A DNA stretch of 16,160 nucleotides from Bacteroides_E sp964528875. GTDB lineage: Bacteria; Bacteroidota; Bacteroidia; Bacteroidales; Bacteroidaceae. The stretch spans positions 1 to 16,160 of the forward strand of contig CAZGUI010000057.1 of assembly GCA_964528875.1 (NCBI GenBank), written 5' to 3'. Shown one piece after another: positions 8,225 through 16,160 of this stretch (its first letter is position 1; each line of letters opens with the position of its first letter). The translations under genes and the position numbers were made by a program. Below the pieces are notes generated by a model. That model was not told where the DNA came from. It was given only the letters and a program-made list of their open reading frames with translations, and searched no databases.

Positions 8225-8235
8225 CTTCTTTCCAG

Positions 8236-9561
8236 TTAACGATTATTAGATTTAAGTTCTGACAGTTTAACACGTGAAATTCCTATTTCTTCCTTATTCA
8301 ATGAATAAGATATATAAAGCCAACCATTTTTGATAAAAGAACTCGAGTAAGCAAATCCAGGATTACGTCTAGTTATGCCATCAAACCTATAAGTCTTTGG
8401 CGCTCCAACTCGTAATGCATATGCTTTATCGAACACATAACCATCTTTGCTTACACTAATTGTTATCGGATCTCTATCAAGATAAATTGGTTTATCAAAT
8501 TCATATGCAATCTGATTCCCTATAAGATAAACTGTTCCATCCTCTCCTTTTACTGCTTCTGTACGACTTGGAGCATCAGGAATATCTGTTGGATACGGTG
8601 TAGGCCACCCTCCCACACCATCATTAAAACTAACATATAGTCGGTTATTATGAGTAGGTTGCTGAGGCCATCCATGAGATCTTAATAAAAGCACTTGCCT
8701 ATTATCACTAGCTCTATAAGTAAAACTTTCTATTAAGTTTTCCCCATCTACTCCAGGTCTTTGAACTCCATCATTTGCGTTTGCCCACCAACTAATCTGA
8801 TCGGATTGTTTATACCATTCATTTAATTCATTTGCTAAAGGGGTTACGAAACCAGCATTGGGTAAATCTTTCATAAAATCGGGTAATTCAGCTTTACTCG
8901 GTATTGTTCTAAGTATAAACGGAACACCTAAAGATCCATCCGAGTACACCTCTCTTGCTAGTGGATAATTCCATTCTCCTGTAACAAAATTATATACAAT
9001 TGCATATAATTTTCCTCTAATGATTGACCATCTATCAGGAGTCAGATGAGGCCCATTATCAGTAGCACTCTCAGGTTCAACAGGGCAAGGTGGATCAAAT
9101 AGAACTTTAGGTTCGCTCCATTTACCCCATCCTTCTGAACTTGACATTAAAATACGTTGACCAGGACCATCTTCTCCATAAGGATGATTCCCCCACATTA
9201 TATAAAATTTGTCTTGATAATCAATCATTGCAACAAAATGATTAAAAGCACCTTCTTCACGAGTTGAAGGTTGCCACACAATATCATGTTCTCCTTTTGA
9301 TAGAATTTCAAACCCAGCGCCATTTAAGTAATCTTTTGTTGGCATTTTGTAATTCCACATAGGTACCACAGGAACTCCTTTCTTTGTATACTTAGTCGTC
9401 ACTATTGTTTTTGTCCCAAAATTAATAGTCGTTTCTTTCAATTCTGGATTATTAGGTTGATCTACCTTCGAATCGGCAGAACATGCTACACTTATAGTCA
9501 AGATCAGAAGTAAAAAGATATTCATCATTTGTCTGTTATATTTTATTTTAATAGCCTTCAT
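8236..9561 (-). CDS. BNR/sialidase-fold beta-propeller lipoprotein
   Basis: A 441-residue lipoprotein. A lipobox SVAC places the lipidated Cys at residue 27 after a hydrophobic stretch, and acidic/Ser residues follow (SADSKVD), compatible with surface export. The body is a propeller with degenerate Asp-box elements: ILMSSSEGWGKW (137-148), YVSFNDGVGGW (309-319) and ISVSKDGYVFDKA (368-380). Family members include exo-sialidases, but other glycosidases and some polysaccharide lyases share the fold, and I see no proof of a sialidase arginine triad. The chosen start overlaps the end of the susD-like gene by 14 bases; Met12 or Met13 is possible, but the upstream start supplies the basic n-region (KIKYNR) that a signal peptide needs. 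Probably it makes the first cut on, or binds, the ligand at the cell surface. Confidence 0.75.
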   Translation of the reverse strand: MKAIKIKYNRQMMNIFLLLILTISVACSADSKVDQPNNPELKETTINFGTKTIVTTKYTKKGVPVVPMWNYKMPTKDYLNGAGFEILSKGEHDIVWQPSTREEGAFNHFVAMIDYQDKFYIMWGNHPYGEDGPGQRILMSSSEGWGKWSEPKVLFDPPCPVEPESATDNGPHLTPDRWSIIRGKLYAIVYNFVTGEWNYPLAREVYSDGSLGVPFILRTIPSKAELPDFMKDLPNAGFVTPLANELNEWYKQSDQISWWANANDGVQRPGVDGENLIESFTYRASDNRQVLLLRSHGWPQQPTHNNRLYVSFNDGVGGWPTPYPTDIPDAPSRTEAVKGEDGTVYLIGNQIAYEFDKPIYLDRDPITISVSKDGYVFDKAYALRVGAPKTYRFDGITRRNPGFAYSSSFIKNGWLYISYSLNKEEIGISRVKLSELKSNNR

Positions 9562-11191
9562 TTTGTTCTAATTTTAACCCTATATTTGAATCAATTGCTG
9601 ATTGAGGAATTGGCCACCACTGATGAAAATCAGCAATTGAAGTTCTTGTAATTTGACGAATACTATATTTTCTCACTCTTTCAACTAAAGTACCAGTTCT
9701 AACAAGAGTTCTTCTTCTCGGTTCTTCAGTTATTAACTCTCGAGCTCTTTCATCTAATATATAATCTAAAGTTACCATATTAGGAGTTATTAATTTAGCA
9801 TTAGATCTTGATCTCACCTCATTTATATCTTTTGCTGCTTTTTCTAGATTTCCTTTTCGAAAATATGCTTCAGCTCGTAACAGATATGTTTCAGCTAAAC
9901 GATACACCATGAAATCCTGATAAGTCCTACCCATCCAAGGCACTCCAGTATTTGTTAGTTCTCCTTTGTTTCCTTCAATTTTCCTAATCTGTGGATATAT
10001 ATTTTGCATAGTATCTACTTCTGCTGTTTTAGGTTCAACTAACTTTCCAAAGTATATAGATTTAGGATTCGTATAACGGAACTCTCTACGGATATTATGG
10101 ATTGAGTTTCGTATATCATTATCCCAATTATCGTTCCATATTTGATAAAGGAAATATGGAGTAGGCCTTACTTGTCCTCCACCTTGTCCCAAACTATCCA
10201 CAGCAACCATTCCTGAACGTCCGTTAGGGTCTGTCAATCTTGTGTACCATGGCCCCCAATTTCTAAGCCTATTATTACCGTTACTTCCTCCTTGTCCACC
10301 TTCAGTCATATCTTCTATCTGCCACACATATATTGATTCTAAATTTCCTGAACTTCTATTTTGATTTCCATCTCTAAATAAATCAGAAAACACATCGCCT
10401 GGAAGATCTTTTTCTGATCCAAATCTCTCTCTCATTAATTGATATAATCCAGAATCAATTACATTACTTGCACTACTAATAGCATGATCATATAACTTTA
10501 AACTTATACACACTTCGGTAAGTAAGTGATCAGCTGCAGCCTTTACTATTCTACCTTCTTTTTCTTTTACTACAGTTTCTGGAAGCCATTGAGAGGCAAA
10601 CTCTAGATCATCTTTTACAAATTCTAATATTTCATCTCTTGTAGATCTGAAAAAATCTGTTTTAGGTGATTCATAAATCACATCAACTAAAGGAACTCCT
10701 CCATACAAGTTTGCTAACATATTATAGGTATATGCTCTAAAAAACTTAGCTTCAGCTATAATAGCATTTTTCTTTTCTTCACTACTCCATTTCATCCCTC
10801 TTTGAGGATTCTCAGCATACGTTATTATTGTATTACATTGAAGTATCATATCTCTGTAAGCCCAGTCCCAAACCCAAGCTATTTGTTCAGCACCTGGAGT
10901 GAGCAATCTATAGTAATCATTTACGCTAGGTGTTACATGACCAAAGCTTGCAACATCAGTTCCAGCCTGCATTATATAAAAATATTTAACTTGATCACGT
11001 GCTGTCATTTCATCTCTTGCAGCTTTATGCAAAGCCGTTATATAATTCTCGAACCCATCTTCAGAAGATAAGACTTCATCCGTGCTTAAAAGAGACATTG
11101 GCTTTTCATCCAAAAAATCGCTACATGATTGTGTTAGTCCAAGTAAGCTAACATATATCAAACAAATTATAATATTAATTTTATGTTTCAT
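9548..11191 (-). CDS. susD: SusD/RagB-family outer-membrane nutrient-binding lipoprotein
   Basis: A 547-residue surface lipoprotein that forms the lid of the SusC channel and binds the ligand. The signal peptide ends in TQSC with the lipidated Cys23, followed by SDFLDEKP, the typical SusD start (export signal and N-terminal helix). TPR-like elements and the family's features can be seen: KFFRAYTYNMLANLYGGVPL (about 147-166), YRLAETYLLRAEAYFRKG, then INEVRSR and LDERARELITEEPRR near the C-terminus. Length is usual for the family. It begins 25 bases after the susC stop, the classical paired order. An aromatic- and glycine-rich insert in the middle (EGGQGGSNGN) may be part of the binding face. 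Ligand specificity cannot be deduced. Confidence 0.95.
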   Translation of the reverse strand: MKHKINIIICLIYVSLLGLTQSCSDFLDEKPMSLLSTDEVLSSEDGFENYITALHKAARDEMTARDQVKYFYIMQAGTDVASFGHVTPSVNDYYRLLTPGAEQIAWVWDWAYRDMILQCNTIITYAENPQRGMKWSSEEKKNAIIAEAKFFRAYTYNMLANLYGGVPLVDVIYESPKTDFFRSTRDEILEFVKDDLEFASQWLPETVVKEKEGRIVKAAADHLLTEVCISLKLYDHAISSASNVIDSGLYQLMRERFGSEKDLPGDVFSDLFRDGNQNRSSGNLESIYVWQIEDMTEGGQGGSNGNNRLRNWGPWYTRLTDPNGRSGMVAVDSLGQGGGQVRPTPYFLYQIWNDNWDNDIRNSIHNIRREFRYTNPKSIYFGKLVEPKTAEVDTMQNIYPQIRKIEGNKGELTNTGVPWMGRTYQDFMVYRLAETYLLRAEAYFRKGNLEKAAKDINEVRSRSNAKLITPNMVTLDYILDERARELITEEPRRRTLVRTGTLVERVRKYSIRQITRTSIADFHQWWPIPQSAIDSNIGLKLEQNEGY

Positions 11192-11216
11192 ATCTAGTAT
11201 CTGTTTTATTACTTAA

Positions 11217-14189
11217 TTAAAATCCAAATTTAAGTCCAAGGCTGAATGTTCTAGGTAAAGGATATAACGTGTTATCCTCAGGATTTGTACCCAACCAACC
11301 CGTGAATGTTACAAGATTTTTCCCACTCAGATAAATTGACAGATTATCTATTCCAATCTTTTTTAATATGTTTTTAGGTATTGAGTAAGATAAAGAGATA
11401 TCTTGTAGTCGAATAAAACTTCTATCTATTGTCTGAACTGTACTATTAGATAATAATGAACTTCTTTCATTTGACTTATTCTCTTCTGTCCACCACCCAT
11501 TATCATACATATTAGCTGGACGTAAAGGATTAGCATTAGAATTATAAAACTGACTTTTTAGAGCAACCCATCCTTGCATAGCATTTATAAAAAAAGAAAG
11601 TTGAAAATCTTTATATGTAAAAGTATTAGTTAATCCCCATCTGTATTTAGGCTGACCTGTTTGCCCCAATATTGCTCTATCATTACTAAGATCGTTTGTC
11701 ACTCCATCACCATTTAAATCTTTATACTTTTCATCACCAACTCTAAAACCAGCCGGAATATCATCTCCTTCTTGATAAACCCCATCAAAAACATAACTAT
11801 AAGCCACATTTATAGGATGCCCAATAAACCATCTATTACCAACATCATCATCTTCAACACCATCACCATCAGCATCAGTTCTATATAAATGGATTATTCT
11901 ATTTTTATTTCTTGAAAAGACAAAATCTGTAGTCCATTGAAAATCTTTAGCTTTTATATTTATAGTACTTAAACTTAATTCTATCCCAGAATTTCTAACT
12001 AAACCTAAATTTGTCCAAGTTGATTTATACCCACCCATAATAGGGAGTGTACGCTCTACAAGTAGATCTTTTGTATCAAGATTATAATATTCTATTGTAC
12101 CACTAATTCGTTCTTTTAAAAAGCTAAAATCTAAAGCGATATTTGTTGAATAAGTAGACTCCCATTTTAAATTCTTATTGGAAATATTTGAAGGATGAAT
12201 TCCTATGGAAGAAGCACCCCCATCTCCATATACATATCTATTCATAGAAGCCAAACTAAGAGACTGATAAGGCGATATTGATTGGTTTCCCACAACACCA
12301 TAAGAAGTACGTATTTTTAAAAAATCAATATACTTTACTTTTTTCATAAATGGCTCATCTGATATTACCCATGCTAAAGCTCCAGAAGGAAATGTAGCAT
12401 ATTTGTTGTTCTTTGCAAAAACTGAACTCCCATCTCGACGTACTGTAAATGTAAATAAATATTTATTTTTTAACCGATAATTTAATCTTGCCATAGAAGA
12501 GACTCCTGTTACTTTTGATGCATATGATGCAGGCAGATAAATACTCCCCAATTCTAACTTATTCCATCCAAACAAATCAGACTCTAATTGCCTGGACTCT
12601 ACTGTTGTACGATCCTGAGTTTCTTTATTAGCACCCAAAAGTAAGGTTGCATCAAAACCATGATTCTCAATAGCAAATGAATAATTTAATATATTCTCTA
12701 TAACCCATTCATTCCCTTTCCAGTTCATTTTAGAAGCAGAAGTGTTATTTGAATCTAAATATTTATCTTGTTTTGTAGCATTATAATTCCTTATCCATCT
12801 GTAGTTATGGGAGTAATTTACTCTATAGATTAAACCATCAACCTTAGGTATTTTCACTTCTGCATAAAAATTCCCCATAAGGTTATTTCTTACATATTTA
12901 TTATCTATTAAATAAGCATCTCGCAATGGATTCTGTGAAACACCTTCATCCTCTGGAACTGTATATTGCGTAGGTGATCCATCTTCACGAAACCAAGTTC
13001 CAAATGGACTTTGCCTAGTCGCCAATGAAATATTGGGTTTAGTCCCTGATAAATCATTCTCAGAGAACATACTATTAACTCCCACAGTTAACCAATGCGT
13101 TATTTTAGTTTCTAAATTTAACCGAAACGCTGTTCTTTTTAAATTATCGTTATAAATTAACCCTTTCTCTTTTAACCAAGAGGCAGACATATAATAACTA
13201 GTATTTTCATTTTGTCCTGAAATGCTTAAATCCGAAGAGATAACACTTGCATCTTGAGAAATCATATCATAGGGATTTGTTATATTTCCACTCCTATAGT
13301 TTTCGGCTTCAGAAATAGTTAAAAATGTATTTATATCATTAGGATCAACATCTACACCATTTTGTTTCCGAACATCAATAGATTTTTGAATATATCTTTC
13401 AGGACTCAAAAGCTTAGGTCGTTTACTCCATTCTGACATTCCATAGAAAGTGTTAAGATTTATTTTAGGCTTTCCTGTTTTTCCTTTTTTTGTAGTAATT
13501 AAGATTACTCCATTTGCAGCTTTTGAGCCATAAATAGCTGAAGCACTTGCATCTTTTAATACTTCTATAGATGCTATATCATTTGGATTAATATCAACTT
13601 GAGCTCCATTAAAATAAGCCCCATCAAGAATAATTAGAGGAGAATTACTAGCACTTAGTGACCTTGGTCCACGAATTAAAAACGAACCACTTTGACCAGG
13701 CCTACCATTATCTGTAAATTGCACACCTGCAACTCTACCACGTAGAGCCTGTGTGAAATTTGTATTAGGAAGATCCTTTGTCTCCTCCATACTTACTTTA
13801 GAAACAGAACCAGTCAAATTCCTTTTTGATGCAGTTCCATAACCAATTACTACAAGTTCATCTAGTAATTCTAAGGATTCAGATAAAACGACTACTAAGT
13901 TTGTTTGACCAGTACGAACATCAATAATCTTATCCTCGAATCCTATATAGCTAAACTTTAGTTTAGATGTTTTTGCTTTTACATCTAAGGAAAACTTTCC
14001 TTCAATATCGGTTATAACACCTAATCCTGTTTCACCAATTGTTATACTAACACCAATAAGAGGAGAACCTCCTGCATCGGTTACTTTACCTCTAACACTT
14101 AAAGATTGTTGAGCCATTAAGTTACTTCCAATAAATATGAATAACATTAAGGAAATAAGACAAACTTGGATTTTTCTTTTGTTTTTCAT
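11217..14189 (-). CDS. susC: SusC/RagA-family TonB-dependent outer-membrane transporter
   Basis: A 990-residue outer-membrane active transporter that imports the oligomer or nucleoside-like ligand using the proton-motive force through TonB. Domain order: signal peptide to about residue 26 (LMA/QQ), carboxypeptidase-regulatory-like domain (about 31-103, RGKVTD...LVVVLSE), TonB-box-type DELVVIGYGT (110-119), plug (about 122-235, with ALRGRVAGV and LKDASASAIYGSKAANGVI), then the 22-strand barrel ending in LGLKFGF with the terminal Phe. Asp-rich DADGDGVEDDD and DLNGDGVTND loops in the barrel are common in this family. There is no N-terminal STN domain, so this is not an anti-sigma-linked transducer and regulation must come from elsewhere, most simply the divergent gene. 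It is the first gene of the operon, with a promoter about 200 bases upstream. Confidence 0.96.
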   Translation of the reverse strand: MKNKRKIQVCLISLMLFIFIGSNLMAQQSLSVRGKVTDAGGSPLIGVSITIGETGLGVITDIEGKFSLDVKAKTSKLKFSYIGFEDKIIDVRTGQTNLVVVLSESLELLDELVVIGYGTASKRNLTGSVSKVSMEETKDLPNTNFTQALRGRVAGVQFTDNGRPGQSGSFLIRGPRSLSASNSPLIILDGAYFNGAQVDINPNDIASIEVLKDASASAIYGSKAANGVILITTKKGKTGKPKINLNTFYGMSEWSKRPKLLSPERYIQKSIDVRKQNGVDVDPNDINTFLTISEAENYRSGNITNPYDMISQDASVISSDLSISGQNENTSYYMSASWLKEKGLIYNDNLKRTAFRLNLETKITHWLTVGVNSMFSENDLSGTKPNISLATRQSPFGTWFREDGSPTQYTVPEDEGVSQNPLRDAYLIDNKYVRNNLMGNFYAEVKIPKVDGLIYRVNYSHNYRWIRNYNATKQDKYLDSNNTSASKMNWKGNEWVIENILNYSFAIENHGFDATLLLGANKETQDRTTVESRQLESDLFGWNKLELGSIYLPASYASKVTGVSSMARLNYRLKNKYLFTFTVRRDGSSVFAKNNKYATFPSGALAWVISDEPFMKKVKYIDFLKIRTSYGVVGNQSISPYQSLSLASMNRYVYGDGGASSIGIHPSNISNKNLKWESTYSTNIALDFSFLKERISGTIEYYNLDTKDLLVERTLPIMGGYKSTWTNLGLVRNSGIELSLSTINIKAKDFQWTTDFVFSRNKNRIIHLYRTDADGDGVEDDDVGNRWFIGHPINVAYSYVFDGVYQEGDDIPAGFRVGDEKYKDLNGDGVTNDLSNDRAILGQTGQPKYRWGLTNTFTYKDFQLSFFINAMQGWVALKSQFYNSNANPLRPANMYDNGWWTEENKSNERSSLLSNSTVQTIDRSFIRLQDISLSYSIPKNILKKIGIDNLSIYLSGKNLVTFTGWLGTNPEDNTLYPLPRTFSLGLKFGF

Positions 14190-14240
14190 GAATTAATATT
14201 AACAGTTAATAATTATTTTAATATCATATAGAAAGATATT

Positions 14241-14253
14241 CCCTAGTTTAGGG
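14241..14253 (-). repeat. Small hairpin in the susC 5' leader
   Basis: CCCTA and TAGGG form a 5-base-pair stem with a 3-base loop, about 52 bases before the susC start codon. It stands out as the only GC-bearing symmetrical element near the start in a very AT-rich leader. It could affect translation or be an operator half-site; a chance occurrence is possible. Confidence 0.35.
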
Positions 14254-14401
14254 TAATAAGAAATAAAAAACTGAAATTTAAGTATAATAAGTACTTACGA
14301 TTTCATTATTGTCAAACACTTAGTAAATTCATTTCATATAGTTATTCTTATATTTGATTCATTAGTTTAAGGTCAAAAACTAAGAACCATCTAGCATATT
14401 A

Positions 14402-14433
14402 CAAACATATAAATCACTTATATGATAAACAAA
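14402..14433 (-). promoter_or_regulatory. Bacteroides-type promoter of the susC operon
   Basis: On the minus strand a -33 box TTTG (14433-14430) is followed after exactly 20 bases by a perfect -7 box TATGTTTG (14409-14402), which matches the Bacteroidota primary-sigma consensus TTTG/N19-21/TAnnTTTG. Transcription would begin near 14395, leaving a leader of roughly 205 bases before the susC ATG. The spacing and both boxes fit, so this is the best promoter in the window. Confidence 0.75.
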
Positions 14434-14435
14434 CC

Positions 14436-14443
14436 TAAATTTG
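14436..14443 (+). promoter_or_regulatory. Candidate -7 box for the divergent gene
   Basis: TAAATTTG fits TAnnTTTG on the plus strand, about 85 bases before the divergent ATG. No TTTG lies at the matching -33 distance, so it would be an incomplete promoter that may need an activator. It sits only two bases from the minus-strand -33 box, so the two promoters would be back to back. A second candidate, TATATTTG at 14349-14356, also lacks a -33 box. Confidence 0.35.
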
Positions 14444-14528
14444 TATTGATTTTATAATCCCAAAATTGTATTTTTAACACAAAAAACATATCAAATAACT
14501 AATAATCAATAAATTAAAAAACAAATAA

Positions 14529-16058
14529 ATGAAAAAAATAACATTATTATTTCTTTTAATTAAAACTATGTCTAAGTCCGAAAAAAGACACTTCAAACTT
14601 TATACTAAACTGCAAAAAGGTAATAAACGCTATATGTATTTGTATGAGCTACTACTTCATTGTGACACGATAGAAGATGTATACAAAGCTTTTCATATAA
14701 AATATGGAGAGAAAAGCTTAACCGCTACATGTCAATACCTTTATGATCTATTAATTAAAATCCTTGTGTACTTAAATAAAAACAACGATATACAAAACTC
14801 CATTTTTGAACTAATTATGCAAGCTAACTTTTTATATCAGAGACATTTTATAGATGAAGCTTTTGAACCACTTTACAAAGCTAAACAGTTAGCAAAAAAA
14901 AATGAACAAGATATTTTATTAATGTTAATACGAAGAATTGAGATTTCATATATACAAGAAACAGGATTTAGGGGTCTAACAGAGAAAGCATTAGTAAAAA
15001 AACAGACTAAACTAATTGAAACACAAAAGTATACACGTAGTACTAATATGCATATATCCTTGTACTCTACACTTAAATACCGCTTAAAATCCTTAGACAA
15101 AATAAGATCAAAGAAGCAAAAAGAATTGATGAATGATTTGGTTCTGAGCGAGCTTAATTTGATTTCTAACAATTACTACCAAGGATTTGAATCAATGAAG
15201 TTACATTTACTTTTTCAAGCAACATATTATTTAAATACGGGCAGCTATAAATCAGCCATACGATATTATAATGAATTATTAAATATCTTTGATGAAAATG
15301 AACATATAAAAAAGAATCCTCCAATTTATTACTTAACTACGCTGGAAGGAATTATAAATAGTGTACTCACAGCCGGTTTATATAATGAAATTCCAGTATT
15401 TATTAATAAGTTGCAGAAATTACATAAAAAAGATCTTCAAAAAGATTTTTTACTTAGAGTAGAATGGTTAATAATATTTTCTAAAACCTTGTATTTACTA
15501 CAAAAAAATAGCTATGTTGAGGCTAAAAATCTATTTTTTTATGATAATCAAATATTTTTCAAAAAAACAAACACATTACCAATAGAAGATAAGCTTAATT
15601 TACACCTTTGTTCAACAATTATATGTTTATACAATAATGAAATAAAACAAGCTAACACACATATGAGAAAAATAATAAGAGAAAGCAAGTTATATCAATT
15701 ATTTCCGACTTATAGAATTGTACGTTTATTAAAATTACTCATAGATGTTGAATTGAACAATATAGAATTACTAGATAATGATATTCGTTCCATTAAGCGA
15801 TCTTTTAGAAAAGACTCTCAAGCTTATTTAACAGAAAAAGTTATATGTAAATTTGTTCAAATGTACCCAATTCCTAACTATGAGAAGACAAGAAATAAAT
15901 TATGGAAAAAATTAGAGAAAGACATATTAAATATTCGAAATAATAAATTTGAACACCAATTACTATATATGTTTGATTTTACGAACTGGATGGAAAGTCG
16001 ATTGACAGGTAAGGAGTTAAGTGAAATCAAACATAACGGCTCATCACTTAATACATAA
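14529..16058 (+). CDS. Helical-repeat (TPR-like) protein, likely local PUL regulator
   Basis: A 509-residue, lysine-rich cytoplasmic protein with no catalytic motif that I recognise. The N-terminus LLIKTMSKSEKRHFKLYTKL (about 9-28) belongs to a Bacteroidota group sharing the K-[ST]-x-S-E-K-R-x-F-K-L pattern, and is followed by an ATCQYLYDLLIKIL segment (about 66-79) and then helical pairs of TPR type, for example YLNTGSYKSAIRYYNELLNIF (about 232-252 region, residues approximate). The first hydrophobic residues (MKKITLLFLLIK) look like an amphipathic helix of this conserved segment rather than a signal peptide; Met14 is an alternative start but would cut the segment. It is transcribed divergently from susC, the usual place of a PUL regulator, and the window has no HTCS, SusR, AraC or sigma/anti-sigma gene. 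I recall that the Bacteroides rus locus has an unusual regulator (RusR) beside rusC; whether this is its homolog I cannot confirm. DNA binding is inferred from position only. Confidence 0.7.
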   Translation: MKKITLLFLLIKTMSKSEKRHFKLYTKLQKGNKRYMYLYELLLHCDTIEDVYKAFHIKYGEKSLTATCQYLYDLLIKILVYLNKNNDIQNSIFELIMQANFLYQRHFIDEAFEPLYKAKQLAKKNEQDILLMLIRRIEISYIQETGFRGLTEKALVKKQTKLIETQKYTRSTNMHISLYSTLKYRLKSLDKIRSKKQKELMNDLVLSELNLISNNYYQGFESMKLHLLFQATYYLNTGSYKSAIRYYNELLNIFDENEHIKKNPPIYYLTTLEGIINSVLTAGLYNEIPVFINKLQKLHKKDLQKDFLLRVEWLIIFSKTLYLLQKNSYVEAKNLFFYDNQIFFKKTNTLPIEDKLNLHLCSTIICLYNNEIKQANTHMRKIIRESKLYQLFPTYRIVRLLKLLIDVELNNIELLDNDIRSIKRSFRKDSQAYLTEKVICKFVQMYPIPNYEKTRNKLWKKLEKDILNIRNNKFEHQLLYMFDFTNWMESRLTGKELSEIKHNGSSLNT

Positions 16059-16116
16059 TTTCACATAAGTTAATTGAAAGAATTGGAGTTCCTAACTTTA
16101 CTTGGACAAACAGTTA

Positions 16117-16144
16117 AGGGATAAAATTTATTAGCTTTATCCTT
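16117..16144 (+). terminator. Possible weak hairpin terminator after the divergent gene
   Basis: AGGGATAAA (16117-16125) pairs with TTTATCCTT (16136-16144), nine pairs including one G-T, around a 10-base loop, 58 bases after the stop codon. No T-run follows on the plus strand, so intrinsic termination is doubtful. It is AT-rich and could also be a processing hairpin. Other sequence in 16059-16160 shows nothing clear. Confidence 0.35.
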
Positions 16145-16160
16145 ATGAAACAAAGAAAAG

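Larger units (their letters stand above)
14190..14528. other. Divergent intergenic region with long susC leader
   Basis: The 339 AT-rich bases separate the PUL from the divergent gene and contain no open reading frame that I can support. They hold the minus-strand promoter (14402-14433), candidate plus-strand -7 boxes (14436-14443, 14349-14356), a 10-base perfect palindrome TAAGTACTTA (14288-14297), a CCCTA-GTT-TAGGG hairpin (14241-14253), and an imperfect direct repeat GTCAAACACTTAG (14311-14323) / GTCAAAAACTAAG (14372-14384), matching at 11 of 13 positions. The palindrome, the hairpin and both repeats lie inside the predicted susC leader, so they may act on RNA as well as DNA. Confidence 0.6.

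Noticed and set aside
10802..11071. Plus-strand reading frame opposite the susD-like gene
   Set aside because: It is antisense to conserved SusD sequence and shows no domain.
14873..15172. Minus-strand reading frame opposite the divergent helical-repeat gene
   Set aside because: It is antisense to a longer intact gene, with a composition explained by that gene's codons.
16145..16160. ATG followed by Lys-Gln-Arg-Lys codons at the window edge, a possible start of another gene
   Set aside because: Only five codons are visible, so it cannot be told from chance.
1..16160. CRISPR array, insertion sequence, tRNA or rRNA genes
   Set aside because: No regularly spaced repeats, transposase frame, terminal inverted repeats or tRNA-like cloverleaf were seen.

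Overview
The window is an AT-rich piece of a Bacteroidota chromosome. The evidence is a SusC/SusD outer-membrane pair, SusD- and BNR-type lipoproteins, a Bacteroides-style promoter (TTTG, 20-base spacer, TAnnTTTG) and the absence of usable Shine-Dalgarno sequences. Nothing seen fixes the genus. All ten minus-strand genes and the one plus-strand gene look intact, with no frameshift.

Layout: ten genes run on the minus strand from about 14,189 down to 297 and form one polysaccharide-utilisation-type locus (PUL). In transcription order they are: susC-like TonB-dependent transporter, susD-like lipoprotein, BNR/sialidase-fold lipoprotein, secreted glycosidase-like beta-propeller protein, secreted nucleoside-hydrolase-like protein, a 195-base gap with small hairpins, BASS-family sodium symporter, APH-fold kinase (ATGA overlap with the symporter), HpcH/HpaI aldolase, ribokinase, and a ureide-permease/GRP-like inner-membrane transporter. 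A strong intrinsic terminator at 39-78 closes the series. Divergently, on the plus strand at 14,529-16,058, lies a 509-residue helical-repeat protein in the position usually held by the local PUL regulator. The 339-base divergent region holds a well-formed minus-strand promoter that gives susC a leader of about 200 bases.

How it may work (inference): SusC/SusD import a ribose- or pentose-containing glycoside or nucleoside-like compound. The BNR lipoprotein and the propeller protein act on it at the surface and in the periplasm. The nucleoside-hydrolase-like enzyme frees the sugar, the last-gene transporter brings it into the cytoplasm, and ribokinase makes ribose 5-phosphate. The gene set resembles the Bacteroides ribose/nucleoside scavenging (rus) PUL as I recall it. 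It differs by an added middle module (BASS transporter, APH kinase, pyruvate-type aldolase) and by two propeller enzymes, which suggests that a second, probably acidic, part of the substrate is also taken up and degraded. The real substrate cannot be read from sequence alone.
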